Of a stretch of DNA of 64,000 nt, positions 32,354 through 41,232 are shown piece by piece (positions within the stretch are counted from its first letter, which is position 1; every line of letters begins with the position of its first letter). This stretch comes from Pseudomonas sp. HAR-UPW-AIA-41 (GTDB taxonomy: Bacteria; Pseudomonadota; Gammaproteobacteria; Pseudomonadales; Pseudomonadaceae): positions 248,001-312,000 of the forward strand of contig NZ_NSLB01000003.1 in assembly GCF_002304225.1 (NCBI RefSeq), read 5' to 3'. A model generated the notes under the pieces. The model searched no databases and had not been told where the DNA came from. It worked only from the letters and a program-made list of their open reading frames with translations. A program made the position numbers and the translations under genes.

Positions 32354-32713
32354 ATGAAAAACCGAATCGCAGGCACCTGCTTCATCAGTGTCGACGGCGA
32401 CCAGCTGGAGCTGGCTGGCAAGCTCACCTGCTCCTTGGACCTCAGCGAGAAGGAGGGGCTTTCCGGCCTCTCCGGCGTGGCCGGCTACAAGGAAACGCCG
32501 CGGGTTCCCTTCATCGACATCGAAGTGTTCGTGCCCAAGGGCTTCCCCATGACCAAGCTCAGCGAGGCCGATGACATGGTCGTCACCGCCGAGCTGGCCA
32601 ATGGCATGACCGGCGTGCTCTCACAGGCCTGGGTCGCGGGTGCCAAGGAGCTGGATGCTGCCGAGGGCAAGATGAATCTCAAGTTTGAAGGGAAGGACGG
32701 CAAATGGATCTGA
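32354..32713 (+). CDS. Tail tube protein (Mu gpM-like)
   Basis: 119 residues. RIAGTCFISVDGDQLELAGKLT, GYKETPRVPFIDIEVFVPKG and SQAWVAGAKELDAAEGKMNLKFEG match the Mu-type tube family. It forms the inner tube inside the sheath. Confidence 0.9.
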   Translation: MKNRIAGTCFISVDGDQLELAGKLTCSLDLSEKEGLSGLSGVAGYKETPRVPFIDIEVFVPKGFPMTKLSEADDMVVTAELANGMTGVLSQAWVAGAKELDAAEGKMNLKFEGKDGKWI

Positions 32714-33000
32714 GTATCAAGCTGAAAAAGCCCATCAATGCGCATGGGCGCGACATCGAAGAGCTGCACTTCAGCGAGCCCACCGGGCAACTGGTGGTGC
32801 AGCTTGGCGAGCCCTATTTCCACATGGCCGGTGGCGGCTTTCGCGAATTGCCGGAGGTCACCGTCAACTACGTGGTGCGCCTGGCCAAGGTGCCGCGCTC
32901 GGCGGCTGAAAGCATGGCGCCGGGGGATCGCAAGGCCTTCTTCGCCAAGCTGCTCCCTTTTTTGCTCCCGAGCGAGGTGGAGGAGGAAGTGAACGGCTGA
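32704..33000 (+). CDS. Tail assembly chaperone, short form (Mu gp41-like)
   Basis: 98 residues, frame-0 product. LKKPINAHGRDIEELHFSEPTG and ELPEVTVNYVVRLAKVP identify the Mu gp41/P2 E-type tail assembly chaperone. Near the C-terminus the coding sequence contains a slippery T-run (next entry). Confidence 0.88.
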   Translation: MDLSIKLKKPINAHGRDIEELHFSEPTGQLVVQLGEPYFHMAGGGFRELPEVTVNYVVRLAKVPRSAAESMAPGDRKAFFAKLLPFLLPSEVEEEVNG

Positions 33001-33140
33001 TCGAGGTTTGCTTCGAAGTCGCTCGGTTCTTTCATACCTCGCCGGCGGTCGTGCTGGGCTTGCCTGTCTCTGAGCTGCAGCTCTGGTACCGGCAGGCCCA
33101 GCGGATCGCAACAGAAGAAGCGGAGGCCATGAATGGCTAA
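32704..33140 (+). CDS. Tail assembly chaperone, predicted -1 frameshift long form
   Basis: The heptamer T TTT TTG (32958-32964), preceded by CCC, is in the correct phase for a -1 slip and equals the heptamer known for P2 E/E'. After the slip the frame reads through the frame-0 stop at 33000 to TAA at 33138, giving LIEVCFEVARFFHTSPAVVLG then LPVSELQLWYRQAQR, which resembles the GpE-type second domain. This frame has no start of its own. It ends inside the first codons of the tape measure gene. Confidence 0.8.
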
Positions 33141-34824
33141 GTCATCCTATACGGCGGTGCTCTCGGTCATCGACCGGGTAACCGCTCCCATGAAGAAGAT
33201 CGAGCGGGCGTTCAAGCCGTTCAATCGAGCCTTCACCAACCTGGGCAACTCCAGCCGGCAGCTCACCTCTGATGTTACCGGCATCATCGCCCCGTTGGGC
33301 GCCCTGTTTGGGGCGGCTGGGCTCGGTAGCCTGGGCGCCATCGGCAGCAAGATCATCGGCACATCTGCCCAGTTCGAGCGTTTCCAGACCATTCTGGAGA
33401 CGGTCGAGGGCAGCGCGGCAAAGGCTAAGGCTTCCATGGACTGGGTGTCGAAGTTCGCGGCGGATACGCCGTATGAGCTGGCTCAGGTCACGGATGCGTT
33501 CGTCAAGCTCAAGGCATACGGCATCGACCCGCAGTCCGGCGCGTTGATGGCCGCTGGCGATGCGGCCGCAGCCATGGGCAAGCCGCTGGAGCAGGCGGTG
33601 GAAGCGCTGGCCGATGCCATGACCGGCGAAACCGAGCGCATGAAAGAGTTCGGTATGACCTTCCGCACCGAGGGCGACAAGCTCGTCTATCGCTGGGAAG
33701 AGAACGGCCAGAAGATGGTCGCGTCGGCGGACAAGAATTCGCGGGCGCAGATTCAGGCCATGGTCACCGGCCTGTGGAACAGCCGCTATGCCGGCGCCGG
33801 GGCCAAGCTGGCCACCACCTGGGACGGCCTCTGGTCGAACATGCTCGATGGCGTCACCCGCTTCTGGAAGATGGTGGGTGATGCCGGCATCTTCGAGTTC
33901 ATGAAGGGGCAGCTGGTTGGCGTGCTGGATACCATGAAGCGCATGGAGGCGGATGGTTCGCTGCAGGCTCTGGCCACCACCATCTCCAACGAACTGGTGG
34001 CGGCCTTCAAGGAACTGAAGTCATGGTTCACGGACGTGGACTGGGCCGGCGCCTGGAGTGATATCAAGGGGTTCGCCAGTGGCGTCAAGGATGTGGTCAG
34101 CGCGCTGGGCGGGTTGAAAACCATCGGCATCGCCATCGGCGTGATCTTCGGCGTCCAGGTGCTGGCCTCGTTCCTCACGCTGGGCAGCGCGTTGTTGACG
34201 CTTGGCACAGCGCTGCCGCCGCTGTTCGCCTTGATGGGGGCTGGCCTCAAGGGGCTGGTCATTGCGGCTGGGCCGGTCGGCTTGGCCATCGCTGCGATTG
34301 CGCTCGCGGCTGGTGCCATTTACGCCAACTGGGAAACTGTCGGCCCCTGGTTCGCAGAGCTATGGGGCAGCATCAAGACCATCTTCAGCGGCGCCTATGA
34401 GGCCATCGCCGGGATTCTGACCGGGGACTTCGGCAGGGCTTTCGACGGCTTCAAGGCCATCGGGCAGGGGCTCTATGACTGGTACGCCACCATGCTCAAG
34501 GGGTTGATGGGCTTGTTCGAGTGGCTAGGCACTGGGGTTTCGCAAATCTTCGGTGGCATCGGCGACTTTCTCGGTAATGCCACCGGCCAGATTGGCGGAT
34601 TCATGAAGGATGGCATCAATCTGGTAACCGGCGGTGAGGATGGTGCGCCTGCGGCAGCGCCTCGTGGAGCCCTGATCGGCGCCAACCGGCAGAACCTCAA
34701 CGGCCAGATGGTGGTGAAGTTCGAGAACACTCCGCCCGGAGTGAAGGTCGAGGCCGGCAAGACGAACCAGCCCGGCGTGGCCATGGAGGCCGATGTGGGG
34801 TATCGCTCTCTGGCGATGCCATGA
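33133..34824 (+). CDS. Tail tape measure protein
   Basis: 563 residues, rather short for the role, suggesting a short tail. The N-terminus SYTAVLSVIDRVTAPMKKIERAF and the SAQFERFQTILETVEGSAAKA block are typical of Mu/P2-type tape measures. Two hydrophobic stretches (about residues 330-360 and 370-400) follow. It sets tail length and is ejected with DNA. Confidence 0.9.
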   Translation: MAKSSYTAVLSVIDRVTAPMKKIERAFKPFNRAFTNLGNSSRQLTSDVTGIIAPLGALFGAAGLGSLGAIGSKIIGTSAQFERFQTILETVEGSAAKAKASMDWVSKFAADTPYELAQVTDAFVKLKAYGIDPQSGALMAAGDAAAAMGKPLEQAVEALADAMTGETERMKEFGMTFRTEGDKLVYRWEENGQKMVASADKNSRAQIQAMVTGLWNSRYAGAGAKLATTWDGLWSNMLDGVTRFWKMVGDAGIFEFMKGQLVGVLDTMKRMEADGSLQALATTISNELVAAFKELKSWFTDVDWAGAWSDIKGFASGVKDVVSALGGLKTIGIAIGVIFGVQVLASFLTLGSALLTLGTALPPLFALMGAGLKGLVIAAGPVGLAIAAIALAAGAIYANWETVGPWFAELWGSIKTIFSGAYEAIAGILTGDFGRAFDGFKAIGQGLYDWYATMLKGLMGLFEWLGTGVSQIFGGIGDFLGNATGQIGGFMKDGINLVTGGEDGAPAAAPRGALIGANRQNLNGQMVVKFENTPPGVKVEAGKTNQPGVAMEADVGYRSLAMP

Positions 34825-34827
34825 TCC

Positions 34828-34847
34828 AGCCCCGCTCCGGCGGGGCT
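34828..34847 (+). terminator. GC hairpin after the tape measure gene
   Basis: AGCCCCGC / GCGGGGCT with TCCG loop, then TCTTGTTT. A moderate terminator or attenuator inside the tail operon. Confidence 0.55.
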
Positions 34848-34866
34848 TCTTGTTTCCGGAGTCCCC

Positions 34867-36003
34867 ATGACCTGGCGCGACAGACTGCAGCCTGCCTCGT
34901 TCCGGGGCGTGGCGTTTGAATACCTGGCCGACGATGTTTCCGGCATCGGCCGGCGCAACCAGCTGCACGAATACCCCAAGCGCGACCAGGGCTATGTCGA
35001 GGACATGGGGCGCAGTACCGAGTCCATCGATATCGAGGCCAGGCTGGTCGGGAAGGATTACCTGGCACGGCTCGATGAGCTGCTCAAGGCGTTGCGCGCA
35101 GAGGGCCCAGGCGAGCTGGTGCACCCCTTCTACGGGCGCCTGCAGGTAGTCGCCAACCCGGCGTGTCGGGTGCGCCACTCCATGGAGGATGGCGGGCTGT
35201 GCCAGATCAGCCTCAGCTTCACCGAGGCCGGCGAGAATCAGTACCCCAGTGCGCAGGAGGTTCCATCGCTGCAGGTGCTGTCCCTCGCGGATCGCCTGCA
35301 GCAGGTATCCACGGCGCGCTTCACGGATGTGTTCCAGGTGGATGGCTTGCCCGAGTGGGTCAGTACCGAAGCGGTCACCGATATCGGCCGCATCGTCAGC
35401 TCCGCGCAAACCATCTACCGCCGAGTGGAAACGGCCCAGTGGAGCGATCTACTGGGCAATGCGGGTGGTCTTGCTTCTGCCCTGCTGGGCATGTTCCAGG
35501 GCGGTACCGGGCTTTCCGGTCTGCAGGCGTCCCGGCTGTACAGCACCACGCCGCGCCCAGTCACACCCAGCGCTGCTGCGGGCGTGGGTCGGCAGCAGTC
35601 GGTGGCCAACAGCCAGGCCCTGCTCGATCTGGTGACCTCGGCGAGCATTGCCCAGGCGGCGCAGCAGATCGTCGCGGTCGAGTCCCCGGTGTTCGATGAC
35701 CTGGAGGCCTGGCGTGGGCAACTCACCGCCGTGATCGACCGTGAGGTCGAGCGGCCTGGGCTGCCGCAGGCCAGTTTCGAGGCGCTGGCTGATCTGCGCT
35801 CTGGTGTCAGCCGCTATGTGCTGGCCGAGTCTGCCACCGCCTCCCGGCTGCGTACCTATACGCCGCGGGCCACGCTGCCGGCCGCCGTGCTGGCATATGA
35901 CCTGTATGGCGATGCCAGTCGCAGCGATGAGCTGGTCGCCCGCAATGGCCTGCGGCATCCATCCTTTGTTCCACCCGATCCTTTGAAGGTGCTCTCGGCA
36001 TGA
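34867..36003 (+). CDS. DNA circularisation protein (Mu gp43/N-like)
   Basis: 378 residues. The N-terminal DNA_circ_N domain is clear: TWRDRLQPASFRGVAFEYLADDVSGIGRR, EYPKRDQGYVEDMGR, and LVHPFYGRLQVV. Position between tape measure and hub genes matches Mu. It acts in the distal tail. Overlaps the next gene by 4 bp. Confidence 0.9.
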   Translation: MTWRDRLQPASFRGVAFEYLADDVSGIGRRNQLHEYPKRDQGYVEDMGRSTESIDIEARLVGKDYLARLDELLKALRAEGPGELVHPFYGRLQVVANPACRVRHSMEDGGLCQISLSFTEAGENQYPSAQEVPSLQVLSLADRLQQVSTARFTDVFQVDGLPEWVSTEAVTDIGRIVSSAQTIYRRVETAQWSDLLGNAGGLASALLGMFQGGTGLSGLQASRLYSTTPRPVTPSAAAGVGRQQSVANSQALLDLVTSASIAQAAQQIVAVESPVFDDLEAWRGQLTAVIDREVERPGLPQASFEALADLRSGVSRYVLAESATASRLRTYTPRATLPAAVLAYDLYGDASRSDELVARNGLRHPSFVPPDPLKVLSA

Positions 36004-37097
36004 CCAAAGAGCGAGTGCAGCTGCGGGTCAATGGCGCCGGCCACGAGGGCTGGAAAGAGGTGCGCGTGACGGCCGGCATCGAACGGCAGGCGCGGGACTT
36101 CTCGCTGGAAGTGACCGACCGCTGGCCCGGCAGCAGTGTGGCCCGGCGCGTGGCGCCGGGTGACCTCTGCGAGCTCTGGCTCGGCAACGACAAGGTGCTG
36201 ACTGGCTACATCGATGCCACGCCGATCAGCTACGACGGCCAGCAGGTGACGGTGGGGGTCAATGGCCGCAGCAGGACGGCTGACCTGGTCGACTGTTCCG
36301 CGGTGCATTCGCCCGGGCAGTGGCGCGGTGTCAGCGTCGAGCTGATCGCCCGGGCGTTGGCCGAGCCCTACAACATCAAGGTGCTGGCGGCGGTCGCCAC
36401 CGGCGCGGTGCTCGAGCACCAGATAGATCCCGGTGAGTCGGTGTTCGAGAGCATCGATCGTTTGCTCACGCAGAAGGCGCTGCTGGCCACGGACGATGCC
36501 GACGGCAACCAGGTGCTGACCCGGGCCGGCCTGCTGCAGGCCGACACGGCGCTGGAGGTGGGCGTGAATGTGCTCTCGGCCTCGGCCGGGCTGGACTTCA
36601 AGGAGCGCTATTCCGAGTACCGCTGCCGTGGGCAGCGCGCCGGCAATGACAACGACTACGGCGCCGCCGTGGCGGGTCAACTGGCCACGGTCGGTGACTC
36701 CGGCATCCGCCGCCGCCGCATTCTCGATCTGCGCGCCGACGGCCAGGGCGACCTGGCCGCCTACCGTGATCGCGTGCGCTGGGAGGCCGCGTGTCGTGCA
36801 GGCAAGAGCTACCAGACCACCTATGTGGTGCAGGGCTGGCGGCAGCTTAGCGGCCAACTCTGGCTGCCCAACATGCGGGTGCATGTGCGTGACCCGATCA
36901 TCGGCTTCGACATGGAAATGCTCATAGCCGAGGTGGAGTACCTGCAGGGAGAGACGGGCACCACTGCCACGCTGACGGTGGCGCCGGTGGCGGCCTTCGA
37001 GCTGCTGCCCGAGGTACCCAAGGCGCAGGGCAAGAAAAAGGCCGGCAGTAAAGGCTTCTCGGTGGGCGAAGGTGAAACCCTGGTGGAGTTCAAGTGA
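36000..37097 (+). CDS. Baseplate hub protein (Mu gp44/P-like)
   Basis: 365 residues. VRVTAGIERQARDFSLEVTDRWPG and the GPD/late-control-D style domain (GDLCELWLGNDKVLTGYID, VGVNGRSRTADLVDCSA) identify the Mu P hub. It makes the platform under the tube. Overlap with the next gene is 4 bp. Confidence 0.88.
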   Translation: MTKERVQLRVNGAGHEGWKEVRVTAGIERQARDFSLEVTDRWPGSSVARRVAPGDLCELWLGNDKVLTGYIDATPISYDGQQVTVGVNGRSRTADLVDCSAVHSPGQWRGVSVELIARALAEPYNIKVLAAVATGAVLEHQIDPGESVFESIDRLLTQKALLATDDADGNQVLTRAGLLQADTALEVGVNVLSASAGLDFKERYSEYRCRGQRAGNDNDYGAAVAGQLATVGDSGIRRRRILDLRADGQGDLAAYRDRVRWEAACRAGKSYQTTYVVQGWRQLSGQLWLPNMRVHVRDPIIGFDMEMLIAEVEYLQGETGTTATLTVAPVAAFELLPEVPKAQGKKKAGSKGFSVGEGETLVEFK

Positions 37098-37615
37098 TGA
37101 GAAAAGCGCTGGCAGGTGTGGCACGCGGGCTGGGCAACCTGCTGGCCCGCGCGGTGCTCACGGCGGTGCCCCGGCAGGGCAAGTTGCAGAGCCTGCAGGT
37201 GGCATTGCTGGAAGGCGAGGCCAAGGAAGGGGTGGAGCTTTTCGAGCCCTACGGTCTCACTGGTGTTGCCTTGCCGGGTGCGGAAGGGCTGATCGCCTTC
37301 CTCGGTGGGCACCGCACGCATGGCGTGGCCCTGGTGCAGACCGACCGCCGCTACCGGCCCGGCGATCTGCAGCCCGGCGAGGTGGCCTTGTTCAACCATG
37401 AAGGCACCCGGGTGGTGCTGCGCAACGGTGGCAAGGTCGAGGTACTGGCTGCCACCGAGGTCAAGGTGACCACGGCCAAGGTCATCCTGCAGGCCGATGT
37501 GGAGGTGATCGGCAACACCAGCTTCACCGGCACCGTAACGGCCAACGGCAAGCGCATCGATGACACCCATAACCACCACCTGCCGGGCGGTGGCCAGACG
37601 CTGGAGGTCGTATGA
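37094..37615 (+). CDS. Baseplate assembly / spike protein V (Mu gp45-like)
   Basis: 173 residues. An OB-fold type region (FEPYGLTGVALPGAEGLIAFLGGHRTHGV) precedes a beta-repeat (VEVLAATEVKVTTAKVILQADVEV) and a His-rich end with DTHNHHLPGGG, the metal-binding tip expected for the membrane-piercing spike. ATG at 37097 is an alternative start. Confidence 0.88.
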   Translation: MMRKALAGVARGLGNLLARAVLTAVPRQGKLQSLQVALLEGEAKEGVELFEPYGLTGVALPGAEGLIAFLGGHRTHGVALVQTDRRYRPGDLQPGEVALFNHEGTRVVLRNGGKVEVLAATEVKVTTAKVILQADVEVIGNTSFTGTVTANGKRIDDTHNHHLPGGGQTLEVV

Positions 37616-38052
37616 GTTTCGATTTTCCGCTGATCCTCGACGGTGCCGGTCGCGTGGCGACAGGTGAGCGCGAGAGCCGGCTGGCCCGTGCGGTGATCAG
37701 CAGCCTGTTCACTTGGTCCAGAGCCCGTGAGGGCGATGAGCTGCCAACTCCGGAGAGCCCGCGCATGGGCTTTTGGGGGGACACCTACTCGCCAGTAACG
37801 GGTGACCGCTGGGGCTCGCGGCTGTGGCTGCTGGCCCGCGAGACCCTGACCGCCAGCACGGTAGCCAAGGCTCGCGACCTGGCCAAGGAGGCTCTGGAGT
37901 GGATGGTGGTGGACAAGGTGGCCGAGCGCATCCAGGTGGAAGCCACGCGCAACGGCGTCGACCGGCTGGACATGCGCATTCTGGTGGACGAGCCCAGCGG
38001 GGCGCGTCTGGACATTCGCTTCGCTGACATCTGGGGTGCCATCCGTGGCTGA
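37612..38052 (+). CDS. Baseplate wedge protein (Mu gp46, GP46 family)
   Basis: 146 residues, GP46/gp25-lysozyme-like family in layout: RESRLARAVISSLFTWSRARE, then RMGFWGDTYSP and SRLWLLARETLTASTVAKARD. It overlaps the preceding and following genes. It acts with the J-type protein in the baseplate wedge. Confidence 0.85.
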   Translation: MSFDFPLILDGAGRVATGERESRLARAVISSLFTWSRAREGDELPTPESPRMGFWGDTYSPVTGDRWGSRLWLLARETLTASTVAKARDLAKEALEWMVVDKVAERIQVEATRNGVDRLDMRILVDEPSGARLDIRFADIWGAIRG

Positions 38053-39106
38053 GTCGCAATTCTCCCGGCCGGCGCTGCCGGCACTGATCAACCGCCTGCG
38101 CACCGACCTGCTCACCCGCCTCGGCGAGGCCGATGAGCTACGGCGTTCGGATGCCGAGGTCTATGCCCGGGTGCTGGGCGAGGGCATCAACGGGCTCTAT
38201 GGCTACTTGGACTGGCAGGCCCGGCAGTACCTGCCCGACCTGGGCGATCAGGAGAGCGTCGAGCGCTGGGGCAACATGCTCGGCGAGTGGTACGCGCCGG
38301 CCGAGGCGGCGAGTGGCAGTGTTCCGGTGGTCGGTAGTGTCGGGGCAAGCATCCCGCTCTCGGCTCGCTGGCAGAGCCAGGCCGGGCTGCTCTACAAGCC
38401 GGTCGCCAGCGTGGTGATCGATGTCAGCCCCAAATTGGTCGAGATCGTCTGCGAGCAAGCAGGCAGTGCCGGCAACCTGGCCGAGAGCGAGCTGCTGACG
38501 CTGATCTCACCAATTGCTGGTGTGCAGTCGCAGACGGCAGTGCCGGTGGGCGGCGTTGCCGGCGGTGCCGAGCAGGAAGATATCGAGGGACTGCGGGCCA
38601 AGGTGCTGCGCCGCCTCAGCCAGCCGCCGCAGGGCGGCAGTCGGGCAGACTACGAGTCTTGGGCGCTGGCCGCCCACCCGTCAGTCACGCGCGCTTGGGT
38701 TTATCCGCAGGAGCAGGGCCCGAACACGGTGGTGGTGCGTATTGTCTGCGATCGCCTGGCTGATCCGATACCTACCCCGCAGGTTATTGCGGCTGTTCAG
38801 GCCTACATCGAAGCCCGCTGTCCGGTAACTACCGCCGTGTTCGTGTTAGCACCAGTTGCTGAACCGATTGCCTTCGGCATCGACCTGACGCCGGATACCC
38901 CGGAAGTGCGGGCGCAGGTGCAGAGCCAGCTGGCCGATCTGCTGCGCCGTGAGGGCGAGCCGGGCGGCACGCTGCTGCGCAGCCGCATGACCGAGGCCAT
39001 CAGCCTGGCCGCCGGCGAAACCAACCACGTGCTGGCGGTACCGGCGTCGGATCTGGTGCTTGCCGTTGGCCACTTCCCTGTCATGGGGGTGATCACATGG
39101 CTATAA
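38045..39106 (+). CDS. Baseplate J-like protein (Mu gp47)
   Basis: 353 residues from GTG at 38045, chosen because GGGGTG is spaced eight bases upstream; GTG at 38036 is the alternative. Baseplate_J features: ALPALINRLRTDLLTRLG, GWG-type ERWGNMLGEWY, GGVAGGAEQEDIEGLRAKVLRRLSQPPQGGS and ADYESWALAAHPSVTRAWVYP. It links hub and fibres. Confidence 0.9.
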   Translation: MAESQFSRPALPALINRLRTDLLTRLGEADELRRSDAEVYARVLGEGINGLYGYLDWQARQYLPDLGDQESVERWGNMLGEWYAPAEAASGSVPVVGSVGASIPLSARWQSQAGLLYKPVASVVIDVSPKLVEIVCEQAGSAGNLAESELLTLISPIAGVQSQTAVPVGGVAGGAEQEDIEGLRAKVLRRLSQPPQGGSRADYESWALAAHPSVTRAWVYPQEQGPNTVVVRIVCDRLADPIPTPQVIAAVQAYIEARCPVTTAVFVLAPVAEPIAFGIDLTPDTPEVRAQVQSQLADLLRREGEPGGTLLRSRMTEAISLAAGETNHVLAVPASDLVLAVGHFPVMGVITWL

Positions 39107-39690
39107 GCGCAGATGACTATGGCCGGCAGCTGCAGGCCCTGCTGCCGCCCGGCCCTGCCTGGGAGGCAGACCTCGACCCTTTCCACGAGCAGTTGCTGGG
39201 CGCTGGTGGCGTAGGTCTGGCCGGCGTGCATGGTCGGGCGGATGAGCTGCTGCGCGAGAGCGATCCGCGCACCACCTATGAGCTGTTGGCTCGCTGGGAG
39301 GCAGTGCTCGGCCTGCCGGATGAATGCACCCTTCCCGGTGCCGCCCTCGCGGAGCGCCGGGCAGCCGTGGTGGCCAAGTTCCTGGCGCAGGGAGGCATGA
39401 GCCGCAGCTACTACATCGGCGTGGCTGAGGGCTTGGGCTACCCAGGCGCGACCATCACCGAGTTCCGCCCGATGACTTGCGAGAGCGCCTGCGATTCCGG
39501 CTTAGACCCGGACCCGTGGAGCTCTGTCTGGATCCTCAACCTGCCCGGCGGCGAGCGCCGCCGCGACATGGAGGCCGAGTCGGACTGCGACGAGGCGCTT
39601 TCCGCCTGGGGTGACACCACCGTGGAGTGCGTGGTCAGCAAGCAGGCACCGGCTCACACCACCCTTCACTTTGCTTATGGAGATGCCTGA
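39097..39690 (+). CDS. DUF2313 tail protein (Mu gp48-like)
   Basis: 197 residues. YGRQLQALLPPGPAWEAD, ESDPRTTYELLARWEAVLGLPDEC, and the Cys-rich MTCESACDSGL block fit DUF2313/YmfQ. It lies between the J protein and the fibre as in Mu. The stop overlaps the fibre start (TGATG). Confidence 0.88.
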   Translation: MAISADDYGRQLQALLPPGPAWEADLDPFHEQLLGAGGVGLAGVHGRADELLRESDPRTTYELLARWEAVLGLPDECTLPGAALAERRAAVVAKFLAQGGMSRSYYIGVAEGLGYPGATITEFRPMTCESACDSGLDPDPWSSVWILNLPGGERRRDMEAESDCDEALSAWGDTTVECVVSKQAPAHTTLHFAYGDA

Positions 39691-40781
39691 TGCGTCGAAT
39701 CAGTACACCCACCGCTGCCCAGGACCTGTTCGGCCCCGGCAAGCATGGCTTTCGCAATGGCGATCCAGCCAACGCCATCCTCGCCACCCGGCTGCAGGCT
39801 GAGTGGTTCAATGCGTTGCAGGAGGAGGTGGCCGGTCTGGTTGAGCAAGCCGGGATTGTGTTGGACCCGGAGGACAGCACTCAGCTTCTGAAGGCGCTGC
39901 GCCGGCATCGCGGCGGGGCCGGTACCGGCTTCGGTCTTTGGAAGTGGAGCTCTGCCACCGCCGGTGATCCGGGGGTTGGGAAGGTTGCTCTGAACAATGT
40001 CGATCCTGCTTTGGCTACACAGCTGTTGTTGGCAGAGGTGAGCGATGAAGCTCTCGACTACTCAATGGTGCTTGCCACTGCGAGGGCCGGTGACACCCTC
40101 TACCTACAGCAGCGCGACAACGCGGCGCTCGGTCACCGCTTCAAAGTGACAGGGGCTCCGACTGATATCGACGGCTATCGCAGCATCCCGCTGGCCTACA
40201 TCGGGGGAAGTGGCGGGGTTCCTGCTGCAAATGTCGTGATGGTGGTGCATTTCTCGCAGACAAGTACCCAGGATATAGACCCATGGGAGGGCCAGCCTCT
40301 CGGTGTTCCGGTTCCTGTGTTTACGCACATTGCTGGTGTTTCTGCGCCACCGACCGACAAGGCTTATCGCTATATCAAGCTGACCGCCTCAGATGCCTAC
40401 AACGCCGGAGTCTTGATCAGCGAGAGCGTGACCGGTTCGGCGCCGTTGGTCGCTGCGACGGCTGTTATCAACCTTGCAGGTAGCCCGTTGAATGGGCAAA
40501 CGATCAGCCTGATTAACACCGAAAAGCGCGTTCTGCGTGCGAGCGTAGTCAGCGGCGAATTGCTGAACGACGCATTCCAAGGGCACTGGCATAAGGGCTA
40601 CGCGGGGGGGAGCGCGGGCTTAAACTTTGGTTCGTCTTCGTCGGCTGTTGGAGAAACCCCGATTGATCCGTTCCGGCCGATTCGGGAGGCCATCACCGAT
40701 GGCGTCAATGGTACGCCCCGTACAGCCAACGAAACCCGGCCTAAATCAATCGGCACTACCTATTACATGAGGATCAAGTGA
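39690..40781 (+). CDS. Tail fibre protein
   Basis: 363 residues from ATG at 39690. The N-terminus FGPGKHGFRNGDPANAILATRLQAEWFNALQEEVAGLVE is the conserved virion-attachment region of phage fibres; the C-terminus contains GHWHKGY and RTANETRPKSIGTTYYM, the usual fibre tip ending. The middle differs in composition, with lower GC, as expected for a host-range module that is exchanged between phages. Confidence 0.85.
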   Translation: MRRISTPTAAQDLFGPGKHGFRNGDPANAILATRLQAEWFNALQEEVAGLVEQAGIVLDPEDSTQLLKALRRHRGGAGTGFGLWKWSSATAGDPGVGKVALNNVDPALATQLLLAEVSDEALDYSMVLATARAGDTLYLQQRDNAALGHRFKVTGAPTDIDGYRSIPLAYIGGSGGVPAANVVMVVHFSQTSTQDIDPWEGQPLGVPVPVFTHIAGVSAPPTDKAYRYIKLTASDAYNAGVLISESVTGSAPLVAATAVINLAGSPLNGQTISLINTEKRVLRASVVSGELLNDAFQGHWHKGYAGGSAGLNFGSSSSAVGETPIDPFRPIREAITDGVNGTPRTANETRPKSIGTTYYMRIK

Positions 40782-41158
40782 TGCCGTATGCAGCAAATGG
40801 GCAGATCAGCCACGACCCATTGCCGGGTGGTGTTGAAATTTCTGAGGCGCAGTATCAGCAGGCAATGGCCGGAATGCTGGAAGGGCTGCACGTTCAAATT
40901 GTGGATGGGGGGCTTTTTGTAGGTGAGCTTCCCGTTCCGCCGGCGCCTGAGCCTACAGCCGAGCAGCTGTATATGCAGCGCCGTGCTGAAATCCTGGCCG
41001 AGCTGGCCGCTATCGACGCCGCCAGCGCCCGCCCGCTGCGCGCCATTTTGGTCGGCAGCGCGACCGATGACGACCGTGTCCGCCTGGCCCAGCTGGACGA
41101 ACAGGCCGCCGCCTTGCGCGCGGAACTGGCCGCCCTGGAGCTGCCGCCGGCGGCATAA
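40781..41158 (+). CDS. Tail fibre assembly-type protein
   Basis: 125 residues from ATG at 40781, overlapping the fibre stop. The N-terminal part (DPLPGGVEISEAQYQQAMAGMLEG) resembles fibre assembly proteins, and the C-terminal part is a charged Ala/Leu/Glu helical region. A role as fibre chaperone is inferred from sequence layout and position. Confidence 0.65.
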   Translation: MPYAANGQISHDPLPGGVEISEAQYQQAMAGMLEGLHVQIVDGGLFVGELPVPPAPEPTAEQLYMQRRAEILAELAAIDAASARPLRAILVGSATDDDRVRLAQLDEQAAALRAELAALELPPAA

Positions 41159-41181
41159 CTCATGCCCCGCAACCCCTGAAG

Positions 41182-41206
41182 AGCCCCGCCCCGTGCGGGG
41201 CTTTTT
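41182..41206 (+). terminator. Terminator after the fibre genes
   Basis: AGCCCCGC / GCGGGGCT with CCCGT loop, then TTTTT. It closes the tail transcript. Confidence 0.85.
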
Positions 41207-41232
41207 CATTTCTGATCCCGAGGAATTACCCG

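Noticed and set aside
30684..40781. Transposable Mu-like phage
   Set aside because: Only the tail genes are Mu-like; there is no transposase or MuB-like gene and no 5-bp target duplication, and the boundaries are tRNA att repeats.
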